NCBI GenBank assembly: GCA_963931925.1
Contig: OZ007570.1
Location: 55,461,880-55,525,879 of the forward strand
DNA length: 64,000 nucleotides
Direction: 5' to 3'
Source: Onchidella celtica
Taxonomy: Eukaryota; Mollusca; Gastropoda; Systellommatophora; Onchidiidae
Shown: positions 21,588 through 32,385 of the stretch, piece after piece
Layout of the letters: each line of letters begins with the position of its first letter
Numbering within the stretch: the stretch's first letter is position 1
The notes under the pieces: model-generated
What the model saw: the letters and a program-made list of their open reading frames with translations, nothing else
What the model was told of the DNA's origin: nothing
Databases searched by the model: none
Made by a program: the position numbers and the translations under genes

Positions 21588-22584
21588 GCGGCAACGTCAA
21601 CATTGTTAGATTGGTTCGTTTTCTGAAGGAGCCCAATCTGTGTTTGTTGTGCCCCTATTTTTTTATTTATCTTTTACTGGTACACACATTTTATTAGGCT
21701 TCAAAAAGTAACAGAATAATATAAAACAGAAGAGAACGGGTACATTTTTTTGTTTAATAAAAGGGAGTTAAAATGGCTTTTTCCCTTCAAACAGGGCCGT
21801 TTTTCCGGATTCCTTCCCTTTATCAGTTATACGAGTTACATAATGTATTAATCAAAGAAGCTATAAATTTATGGTGAACTTTATGGGAGGTCAAATCAAG
21901 CCACCATCATTCTATGCCAATTGGCCATCACTATCACAAAAGGAAGTATAAATCGCTGGAGATTCTGTTCTCCACTCGTCAGCCTAAACTGGCCGATGGA
22001 AGAATCTAAACTATGAAGAAAAGCCAATTATTGTCAAAGTAGTAAGGGTATAATCAGCCGCTGACAGAAAATATAACCATTTAATTATTTTCGTCAGTAA
22101 CGCTCACCTTGTCTCAAAATCGAATACATGTAGGCTATAGAGATCTATTCCTTCCTAGGTATGAAACAGAGAAATTTATGTATTTTATAGTCAACGACTC
22201 CAACAAAAATTAGTATGTTCATGCTTCAGATTAAAATAATAATAATAATAATAATAATAAAGTTATACGTAGGCAGAGTCAACAGTGCCTATCTTCTCTC
22301 TAAATCCAACACCTGCCATCAGAATTTAAGTGCCATTTCGGCCATATGGAAGGTTCGCTACTTTCGTTTCAGAACATTATTTTCACGGTATTTTGAAACT
22401 ATTAGTTGCATCCAAACTAAAACTAACGAAACAATCTGAATTATGCTTGAAAAAATATTTATCCAGGGGCTCATGCGTGAGAGAGGGGGAGGCCGAGGAT
22501 GAAATCAGCGATATTCAACAGTTCAGCATTCTGTGTGAAAATATTTATATTGGAGTCCTGTACAGGAGGAGAGGAGAAAGAGAC

Positions 22585-22616
<32 letters not shown>

Positions 22617-23239
22617 CAGAGAGAGAACGAAATTTAAAGATCAAGTAACCAAATTTACACTTATTAGAGGCTTATAACTTATTAACAAGCCACCGCCCCC
22701 ACCCCTCACGATCACTCTCTTTATCTGTATCTGTTTATTTATTTTTAATTATTTATTGTACGGTAGCATTAACTATATTACACGGTTTACACGTCTACGG
22801 TATTACCATTGACAAACTGGCAGTCAAACGATTGCTCAATGGAACATTTACCTCCTCACCTTGTATAATAAATGCAGTCGTAGATCCTCATGGACTTCAC
22901 CTTGTAAGGAACGGTTTCATTGTATTTGTAGCTTATTTGACACTGATTTGAAACACCCCATCACTTTTGCTTAGAATAAATTCCACGTGAGCAACAGAAC
23001 TGACTCAGTCTGAAGTTGTGAAACTTAAAAGAGTGGACGGGCATTTATCCTTTAAAACATTCAAAGAGACGACCCTGAACTGCAGACATTCTGTGCAACA
23101 CATTAAAGAAAGTGAGCTGCTAAAACGTACTTGTGAGCATGTCTTTGGACATCTGAGGGAGGGGTGGGGTGGGCTTTGAGGTGAACGGTTCAGTTTTCTC
23201 ATGACACACCTTGCACCGTGGAGCTTCGCAAGTAAAGCC

Positions 23240-23480
23240 ACTCCTCTCTCACTCTCTCCTTTTCTCTCTTCCTCATATTCTCTCTCTCTCTCTCACTCTC
23301 TCTCTTTCTCTCTCTCTCTCTCTCGGGCATGGGGGGGGGGGGAGGTGTGGTGCTTAATGGTGAGCGATTCAGTTTTCTCGTGACTCACCTTACACTGTGC
23401 TGTGGAGCTTCGCAAATAGACCCACTTCTCTCTCTCCCCCTCTTTCTCTCTCTCCCTCTCTCTCTGTCTCTCTCTCTCTA
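23240..23480. repeat. (TC)n microsatellites with G-run, duplicon copy I
   Basis: Counterpart of 2,400-2,660 with different tract lengths. A G-run lies at about 23,331-23,342. Confidence 0.85.
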
Positions 23481-23952
23481 TGTCTCTCTCTTCCCTTCAG
23501 TCTCTCTCTGCACTGGAAAGTTCTTTCGTTCCTCGGGGGCCTCAGCAAAAGGCTGTTGGTCCCCATTTTGTTAATATCCCCCCCCCCCCAAACAAATTTT
23601 TCTTTATAAGTGACGTGGCCCTTCTGTGACCCACATTAAATGTATCCTTTTAATTCATGACTGCCAATTATCCAGAAAAGAACATAATTACAGTAATATA
23701 TTTTTTTCTGCTTCCGTTTCGTTGCCTTTCATCTTCTGCCCCTTCAGACGAGGCGACTTACAAGATTGAGTTTTGTTATTGTTGTTGTTGTTGTTTTGTG
23801 GCACATTAGAGGGAGAGAGAGAGAGAGAGAGAGAGATAGAGAGAGACAGACAAAGAGAGAGGGGCAGGGAGCGAGAGAGGGGGGACGACACACAACTAGG
23901 GAGAGTGAGAGAGACAGACAGAGAGAGAGGAAGAAAGAAGGAGAGACAGACA

Positions 23953-26464
23953 TGTTGGATGAACTACGAGTGGCTAATGTGGTTACTGCGTGGGTTCAAT
24001 AGTAACTCCCTTAAGGATACACAGGATTAACAAACACAGGGTTCTGCTGGCAATCTTATTTATTCAAAAGCCTAACAAAGGTATCACTACCAAAAAGGCA
24101 TAGGAAAAACCCTACCAAGAAAAAGAAACCCAACCAGCCATAAGCTGGAACAAGAGAAAAAGACAAAAATATGATTAGGATATAATGACAACATTAATCA
24201 GGCAATCAATGGTGGACATACATAGTAATAGTATTAAGTATTAAATCAAACAACAACAACATAATATAGAATTTAAGCAATAACCAACTGCATATGTATG
24301 CATGGAATAAAATAGCGCTAAGGTTAATGAATAACAACTACAAGTGGCTATATCATACACACAAGGAGTTTCCTAGTACACTGGCAACATAAACTAATGT
24401 ACTAATCAAAGTATGAAGGACATCACAAATGAAGGGGCAAGAACACAATAGTTTCGCTCCACTGAGCCGGTGTACAGCACGTCCAGAGTGGCCATTCCAT
24501 TTAATAACGCAGTGGCCAAAATGGCCCACTGACCGTCCATAACACAGACGCTGCATCCCAATGCAGGCCATCCTCATAGGCCCACTCCCATTATTAGTAC
24601 TAACCCGCCCCAGGGCTATTGTATTGGTTACTTCCCTTCCCAATCGATACTGAAGGGTCATGCCCTTTGACCTTAGCCGCGGAGCTATGCCGCCAGGCTA
24701 ACATGTGTATGATACACCACTAGATACATAAAGTAATGTGTACATTCCTTAAAATGAAACTGTCCTTCACACACTTACGAAACTCATAGAAGCATAATAC
24801 ATCTGGATAACTATAATACATGCACATGATATATATATATATATGTCGGCGAGACTCATTGCAACATGTGTAGACTCACTGAAACATTGTTCATCCACCG
24901 CCGCACATAGAACAATCCTGGGGCTCACCCATGTGAGGCCCAACTAATATTATACATCTCCAATACATGTAATTAATTACACATCTTAAACACTAAACAC
25001 GCAATCACAATCACACTGCTCTCTATAGCATAGTGGTACTGGCAAGGTACACAAATACCCGTAATACAATTAAGTGTATAGTGCCGCTCGCTGTAACATA
25101 AGCCATCCACATTAACATGTCAGGAAATCCTCACTGCCTACCACAACAAGGCAATGCTACACATACACTATATAAATGCACACAAGCAAATCGTGATAGC
25201 TTGGTTAGCGAGCCATCATTATCATCTAGCACCGCAAACGTTAACTTTGACAATAAAGACACAATATCAAGACACTGCACTGCACCGCGCATCTTACACG
25301 TCTAATGACAATGGCAATTACCGTTGAGCCGGACTCATAATAGTCTCTGTAGATCAGCATTCTCTACGCGGCATCCCCGAAAGGGGGGGGGGGGGTGCGC
25401 AAATTAAAGTCACTTCTAATATAATAGTCTCCAACTTACCCAAAGTCTCTCTGCTACTGGCGCAACTGGACTAGGCCATGTTTTGGGCGAGGCGCGCCAC
25501 GGCAGGCCGCCGCCGATCTATTGTACTGCAAGGTCCACTTGTGCTTCCTATTGTTGCGGCGTCTTTGATGGAGTCTACTGACCACTCGAACTGGCATCAT
25601 CTTTATGAGCCAGCGCGGACGTCCGAGAGGGCTATTACGTAGTCCAGTGTTGGACAAGTGAAAGGCTCGGACATTGAGTCCAGCCGAACAACATAACCGG
25701 TTAGGGTCCTAACACAATCGAATTTACAGTACGGTTAAAAGGGTGCACACAAAAGTCAATTAGGTATCCCAGTAAACTGCAGAAATTACTCTAACGTCCC
25801 CTCCAGCAATAATTGAATAAATTTGACCCAGGTTGGATTTATCGGGGATAACATGCGTCTAACTCGTGGTTTACTTTAAATCCGAGATCCTCTTATTAAT
25901 TATTTCAATAGGACCTGTGCATCAAAGTACAACGAAATTAGTACCATTATAAAGTAGAAACTTGCTGCTAAAATTCTAACTGACTACTTATACCAGAAAC
26001 CCGGTAATAGTTTTAATATAAATTTTCAAAGTGTCAGGACTAACAACATTTGCCAGATTTGTGCGGGATACTTCAGTCCATTAATATGACGTGTCTCCGT
26101 TGATAACAAACGTTATCATAAATACCTATATTGTACCGATAGGGTATTGCCTACTCTCAACAATGAATTCGGGTTCCCGTCTTTCTGTCGGTGGATAACA
26201 ACGAAGGAGCGAGTTGTAAGAAACTTAAAGCCATGATATAAGAGTTGGAAGCCTGGTGGTCAACATTTCCAACTGACCAATCAAAATGCGCGCTTTTCAC
26301 CGTGATGTGAATAACGGGTCCCGCGCTAGTATTACAAGGGAAATAATCCAATTAATGGTACTCGGCCAAGTGTCCCTAAACTACTATGAGTGGCCGTCCC
26401 TTACTCACGCACTAGCGTTACCATGAAAGCACATATTAAAAATAGAAAATCGTTCATCCTCTCA
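23953..26464 (-). mobile_element. 2.5-kb solo-LTR-like insertion
   Basis: Copy 0 has no such sequence at the matching position (about 3,122). Read on the minus strand it starts TGAGAGGATGAAC and ends GTTCATCCAACA, giving the TG...CA ends and short inverted repeats of an LTR. An AATAAA polyadenylation signal lies about 100 bp before the 3' end, as in the R-U5 part of LTRs. No gag or pol frame is present. The target is a (CAGA)n repeat, so the target duplication cannot be read cleanly. An unusually long solo LTR is the leading reading. A DNA transposon with 8-bp inverted ends is the alternative. Confidence 0.45.
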
Positions 26465-29400
26465 CAGACAGACAGACAGATTTAGGCTGTTCATTTTGAT
26501 TTATCTATTGTGCCCCAACACCTACGATTTGTATTTTAGCCTATATATATTATCTTATTATTGCATCTTTTATGCTGGCTGTTGATGTTATCTGTGTCCC
26601 GAGGAAAAAGAAAATCACTGAATGGAGGCAAAACTTAGAAAGACAATGTCTGACTAATAGTGTGCACCATAATAGAACAGTGTTACAGTTACAATTCGCC
26701 CCACACTCCATCAAAATTGAATGAAAAAAAGTAGTACTAATTTTTTCATTTAACGTGGGGGCCACTTTTTGTGGACCCTGGCTCAGCTGCACCGTTTGCA
26801 GTTTTGCACCATATTATTATAGTCCATGGTAAATCTGGCACTGAAAGTTTTCTGTGCCGACCCCCTTCCCTTGATGCACTAAGCACGTGCTTATTTTGCT
26901 TAAAATGGTTAATCCAGCCCTGGCAACAACAACAGTGACAAACAAATTCAAATAGCATGTAAATATGTAGTATAACAGTGGTGGCCAAACCGTGACTCCC
27001 GAGCTATAATGCGGCTTTTTGATGTACAGATCAATAAATATGCGGCTCGTGGAAATATGTTTCATCACAGTTTTATGTAAAAGATGAATAAGAAAGAATT
27101 TCAAGGGGGGGGGGGCGCAGAACACCGGAACACTTTCTTCTGTTCAATTCAGGTGTGGCTCAAAATCAACGAAAGTGTTAAAACTATAGCGATCCTTAAA
27201 AATACATGTATGTCCACGCACACCTTTACGTCTTTCTATGCAGAACATGATAGTTTGTAGAATGTAAGGCTCAGCAGTTGAAAAACCGTTCATGATTACA
27301 TTGGAGGCCTTATACTTCCTGGATCCTTTATATATACATGTAATATGATTTATTGGGTGTGAGCTGAGATCCTACTGTCTGAAGATTGTATTTGTCATTC
27401 AAATAAGGGCAGATTAGATGATGATGAGCCAGTGAAATTAATGATGGGCTCCCACAATTTCAACCATGTTGAGTTTGTTGTTGTTTTTAATTACATGTAC
27501 TTTTTTCTCCCGCCACATTGATTTGTTCACATTTGAACATACTGCAACAGACTTATGTTATCACTGGGTCAAGTGGTTTAGCTCTCTCAATTCATGTACA
27601 AACCCAGGCATAAACAATACATGTATGTCTTGATCTTGTTACACAAATAAATTTGTTAAAAATGACATTTGAATGTTTTTCTTAGATGTTCCCTTAGTTC
27701 ATTACCGCAATTAATTCATTCAGTATACTTCAAACAATCATCAGTCAAGATTTGTGATATATGTGTGTACTTTGTGATTACTGGAACTAATACAAATTAA
27801 CAGTTTAAAAAACTTGCGCACATGAGTAAATTTAATCTTTTTACATACATGTATTTCTTCTCATTTTATATTTAAAATGTTTACTACAAAATGTGTCTCT
27901 AACAATAATTATGGCTCTCGAACATATGAAGTTTATCACATACATGCATGGCACTTACATTAAGCAAGTTTGGCCATCCCTGTAATATTAGGTAGTCCAA
28001 ACTGATTTTTACTTTCTAACTCACAAGTTATTGTCTAATGTGATGGAAAAGCTACAAAAATTTGGTTTTGTTTGTTTCTTTCGGTAAATGCTAAACTTCT
28101 TGTCTAAGTTCCTTTCGATCTGAACTGGTGTCCTTTGAACAACTGGTGCAATCAGGTCTTCGTCATCACAGCCGGTCCTCCTCTTCCCCCCCTCCCCCCT
28201 CACACACACACACACACAATCACTGTCTATGCAATGGACACCCAAAGGGAGACAATCGATAATTTTAAAAAAAGCACGGTAGCTGTTACTCTGAATATTT
28301 TCCCTTTATCAATGAGAATCGAATTTAGATTTGACTAAAAATAGCCAGATGTCGTTATAAGGCATTTGAGCCGTTCAGCATTAATGGTAAAGCACTACTG
28401 CTTTGGATTTGTTTGAGCGATTCACTACGCAAAGACCAGCTGCATGCGAAAGATGTATTTTTTTATACTTATAAAGAACCGGAGAAAGCCGAGCATGGGC
28501 TAGTTTTGATAAATGATTTCTAAGCCTTCAGTGAGTTGCACTCAATCTCAGAACCGTATTGTAGTTTCGCGTTCCTTTTACAATCGTGCAACGTCAAAAT
28601 ATGCTATGTCGTCTTCATTTCTAGGTGGGAAAGTTTTCCAGGAGCAAGAACTGCCATCAAAGCAAAGCAAAAATCAGCATAGAAATGCCAAATGACAATA
28701 CAGTGTCACTAATTGTAAGCAACATTTAGTCACACAGAAAAAAAGCTAGCTTTCAACTTTAAGAAAGTGGAATATTTTCAAAATATAAAACACCACAGCA
28801 TCAGCAATCAGTGGATTATCTATAATAATTTTGTTTGTTTGTTTATAATTGATGAAAGACTTAAAATAAGAGAGATCATACACGTACATTTTTCCATTTT
28901 GAATTCTTTTTGGAAATCATTGTGTACCGATACACCTAGTTTTTTTTGTTGTTGTTGTTGTTAGTTGTTTCTAATGCTGAGTGTGTCTAACGCAGGGTGT
29001 TGCATACTGCGTCATACTCAACTTTTTCTCTTCTTTTATTTTAAAGCTTGCCGGTCTCCTGTTTTTCTACACTCTTTTTGTGTTATTAATATATTTTAAT
29101 TGATTTAAGTCTAAACATGAGCTTTTGCAACAGAAAGTCAACATTCATTGTCATACTGTCGTTAGTGTTCAGTGATGATGTTTCACTATTCTGTTTCTCA
29201 CACTCCCTATCTCTTTTAACACAACAACTCATGTCCATCTTCCAGTTATCACATTTAATGGAATGAAACAGCTGTTCTAAACAATACACAAAAGACATTT
29301 TTCTTTGATTCATTTCTTGATGTTTTATTCAAATTTATTACGGCAATACCAAAATAATACTTGTTTGATAATGAAATAGTAGGCCCCCCTATCTATGACT

Positions 29401-29929
29401 GCATTCGAACTTTCCGTTTTCTACTCGACTTTTAAATACTGATAAAAAAGAACAATAAATGTGTAATAATTACGAAAGTGTACACTGTCTGTACCACTTG
29501 GGACATGCAGTTAGTAGCATGGACACACAGCTCAGGAAATGTACACAAAAGAGACAAAATTGTTCAGCATTTCTGAAAAACAAATTTCATTCTTACATCA
29601 AGTGACAGGTGGTACTGAATTCCACTCAGCTGTTATTATAAAAATACAGGTTTACTCTTTAAAAGAAACATTCTTCCTCGAACAATCACTTAGGATTAGT
29701 ACCTTTACAGAAAACAACTGATGTTTACATCATATGACCAAGAGAAAAACACATCTGTTCAACTATTCAAATAAAGGGTTTGACCTCAAAACGCTGTAAG
29801 TGCCATTTGTACAAAATCAAAGATAAGTGTATCACATGATATCTCGATGTGAGTTACATGACATGATGTTTTTAAAAATCCACAAAAAGTAATACATATA
29901 TCCAAAGGTAAAAATCCACGAAATCATCT
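26465..29929. other. Right part of duplicon copy I, no gene recognised
   Basis: Collinear with 3,130-4,555 in its first part and with 60,790-63,280 throughout. It holds CA and CT tracts (28,180-28,220) and a GTT tract (28,940-28,962). Sequence from 27,900 onward is shared only by copies I and II. One small minus-strand frame is kept in both (29,086-29,313). Confidence 0.5.
29086..29313 (-). other. Small cysteine-containing ORF kept in copies I and II
   Basis: The 75-codon frame corresponds to 62,831-63,040 (69 codons). Both keep DNWKMDMSCCVKRD or a one-residue variant, with a 3-bp gain or loss that preserves frame. No domain was recognised and splice context is unclear. A genuine exon is possible but unproven. 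Confidence 0.25.
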
Positions 29930-31403
29930 TCTTCTTCTTCTTTCGTTCACCAATCTAAATCTGCAGATTTGTTCTTTTAATAAAATCTACGGTTTTCTGC
30001 AGTTCTGGCAGAGCACCATAGAGTTTGATATTCAGGTTGGTGGGTTGGGGCCAATATGTTTCTCGCAGTGCTGAGAGGAGTGTGCAGTTCTGCAACATAT
30101 GCTCCGTGTTTTGAGGAGACTGGCTGCACTCGCATATGGCAGATGTTCCTATTTTGAACTTGGTGAACATGTGGTGGTGGAGCCTATTGTGACCAGTTCT
30201 TAGTCTGAACAATAGTACTTGATCCTCTCTGTTCAGGAGATGATATTTATCCTGTTGGTTTATTTGCTGCCGTCTGTCGTTTTTGATGAGGTTTTTCTTC
30301 TCATAGTAGTTTAGGAGGCACTGTGGCTGCTCCAGGCCGGAGCCCTCCTTGGCCAGTTGGTCTGCCTTCTCATCGCCTGGGACTCCACAATGTGATGGTA
30401 TCCACTGTAGGACTATCCTGCTTCTATTTCCAAGCTGTGTAAGACATTTCTTCAGGTCGTTAAGCTTGCCAGCTTGAAGGGCCTCAAGGACTGATCTTGC
30501 ATCTGTGAGGAAGACGATGTTGCTGTCCTCTACTTGAAGCTCTGTGGCAGCTGTCATGAGGGCTTTGGCTTCTGATCCATAATTATTGCAGAAGGTTCCG
30601 GTTGGCATGCTAATTGCCCTTCTTGTTGAGTCTGGATACTCTATATACACTCCGGCACCTCCGTTTGTTACAGCATTCTCAGCAGAGCCATCTGTGTAGA
30701 CTCGAACCCATGATTCGCTTGGATACTTGTCATCAAGTAGGCCGAGTACAGCAGTTCTTCTTTCTACTTCACTTTGTTCTCCCTTGTTGAAGACACCATC
30801 AACGTCTGTGTGTATCTGGACTTGGGTCTCTGTCTCCTCCGTCCAAGGGGTCTGTTCAGGTACAGATGTCAGGGAGTGGGCAATCTGGGGAAGGTGTGAT
30901 AGCTGTCTTCTTATTCGCTTTGCCTTGTGAATAAAGCTCGTACGTTTCAGCCTTCCCCTTGCCAGGTCTCCTAGCTTCTCTTTCATTGGGTGATTCTCTA
31001 TGCTGTTGAATTTCTCTGCCTGGATTGCCACCCTGGTTTCTCTTCGTTCTGCAAGTGTTGCTATCTGGGTGATCTTCTCCATCTCCACAATGGGTGTTGA
31101 CTTCATTGCTCCTGTGATGATGCGCAAAGCCTGGTTCTGAACTTTGTTTAACATCTGAAGGGCTGAGTTGGACGCTGAACTCCAGGCTGTTGAACCATAT
31201 TCGAGGTGAGGGCGAATCCCTTGCTGATACACATTCTTGAGAATTCTTTCTGTCGCTCCCCATGATGTGCCGCTCAGTTTCCTCAATATGGCTAGCTTTC
31301 TTCTAGCTTTTGTCTCTGCCCTCTCGATGTGATTCCTCCATGAGAGCCTGGTGTCGAATGTGACTCCTAGATAGGTTGGTGCTTTGTCTTCCTTGAGTGA
31401 TGT
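29930..31403 (-). mobile_element. 5'-truncated I-clade-type LINE
   Basis: The insertion is flanked by a perfect 12-bp direct repeat, ACGAAATCATCT, at 29,918-29,929 and 31,404-31,415. On the minus strand it ends in a (GAA)n tail and is cut off at its 5' end inside the reverse transcriptase. An RNase H domain after the RT is typical of the I group of non-LTR elements. Copy II of the duplicon does not contain it. Confidence 0.85.
29955..31402 (-). CDS. LINE ORF2 remnant: reverse transcriptase C-terminus plus RNase H
   Basis: The frame is open from the 5' junction to a stop at 29,955, about 482 codons with no native start. The first part is the RT thumb/connection region (Y-L-G-V-T-F-D, then PHLEYGSTAW, then VQNQALRIITGA). 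The RNase H domain follows with its acidic residues in place: VYTDGSAEN, then NYGSEAKAL, then FLTDARSVL, then HCGVPGDEKAD. A Cys/His cluster near the end (CECS, then H and C) resembles the zinc knuckle after the RNase H. RNase H removes the RNA strand from RNA:DNA hybrids during retrotransposition. Lacking the RT core and endonuclease, this copy cannot move itself. Confidence 0.85.
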
Positions 31404-31806
31404 ACGAAATCATCTCTTTTTTGCAAGCTGTTGTTATAAGTATGTACGCACCCCAAGAGTTTTACGATAAGGGCACGTACAGATGCATATATATATCTAT
31501 CCCTTACTCTGTCCTTATTCTCAAATTTTATCAAATCCCTAACCCTGCCCTTTCAACCAAAAAAAACAGGAGTATTTTGGGAGGAGCTCTCTAGCCCTGG
31601 AGTCACAAAAGGCTTTAAAATACATATCCCTAGTGCAAAAAACTTGGGGGATGTACGTACTTGTAACAACATTCTCTTTGCATAACGCAATAAATGTCAC
31701 ACTGCTTTTTTAGAATAATTTAACAAATCCAAAAGGGAATCCCCTCACTTATCATAATCTACATCTACATCTACATCTAAAATAATGAATTATAAACAAG
31801 ATTATA

Positions 31807-32385
31807 GGTCTTCTTGATTCCCACCTGAGAGAGAAGCTCCAATTGCAACACGACTTGACCCTTGATAAAGCCCTCAGACTTGCAAGACAGTACGAACAAA
31901 TAAAAAACCAGTCTAAACAAGAAGAATCTAGTACTGATGAAACTAAATTCAAACATTCATCACATGCTCACAGCACAAGAGGTAGAGGACATGACAGGGG
32001 TCGAGGACGGCTATTCAGACGGCGGGGCTCCAGCTCTAATCCCCCAGAAAGAGGAGGAAAAGAAGCGACAGAAGGTCAGTGTGGGAAATGCGGATACAAG
32101 CATCAAGTTAAAGGCAGGTGCCCAGCAAGAGGTCAGACTTGTAGAAAATGTCATCGGAGGAACCATTTTGCAAGAATGTGTCAAAATATTGTACATGAAG
32201 TATTGACAGACTCCGACTCTGAGGCGGAAGAGAACAATGAACAGCCACATGAGTTTATGCTCAACGCCGTCGTCACTGAGAAAAGTGAGCCGTGGATCTT
32301 TGCATCAAAGACAATAACATTCGATTTAAAATCGATACAGGTGCTGACATATCTATCATGTCTGATCCAACTTTCAGAAATCTGA
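31807..32385 (+). CDS. Gypsy gag, N-terminally truncated, nucleocapsid part
   Basis: The frame is open from the 5' edge. The first residues (GLLDSHLREKL, then TLDKALRLARQYE) match the end of a gypsy capsid. A basic Gly/Arg-rich stretch and two zinc knuckles follow: C-X2-C-X3-H-X5-C, then a canonical C-X2-C-X4-H-X4-C. Nucleocapsid binds and packages the element RNA. The frame overlaps pol by 94 bp in another frame. The heptamer TTTAAAA, in the right register for a minus-one shift, lies at 32,325-32,331. Confidence 0.75.
   Translation, partial: GLLDSHLREKLQLQHDLTLDKALRLARQYEQIKNQSKQEESSTDETKFKHSSHAHSTRGRGHDRGRGRLFRRRGSSSNPPERGGKEATEGQCGKCGYKHQVKGRCPARGQTCRKCHRRNHFARMCQNIVHEVLTDSDSEAEENNEQPHEFMLNAVVTEKSEPWIFASKTITFDLKSIQVLTYLSCLIQLSEI

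Larger units (their letters stand above)
9870..31806 (+). repeat. Duplicon copy I
   Basis: The block is collinear with 41,020-63,805. Homology begins near GTTTAAAGTA at 9,870 and at 41,020, and ends at the phrase AACAAGATTATA at 31,806 and 63,805. By eye most of it is about 92-96% identical to copy II. Differences are mostly transposon insertions and deletions: SINEs at 10,008 and 18,258, a 415-bp insert at 14,222, a 580-bp indel at 19,768, a solo-LTR-like insert at 23,953 and a LINE at 29,930. At its right end it is broken by the gypsy element. Confidence 0.85.

Noticed and set aside
24353-24661. 102-codon minus-strand frame in the solo-LTR-like insert
   Set aside because: No domain or splice context, and a frame of this length is expected by chance in 2.5 kb.
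32292-32294. GTG as a true start codon of gypsy pol
   Set aside because: Retrotransposon pol is made as a gag fusion; the frame merely opens there.
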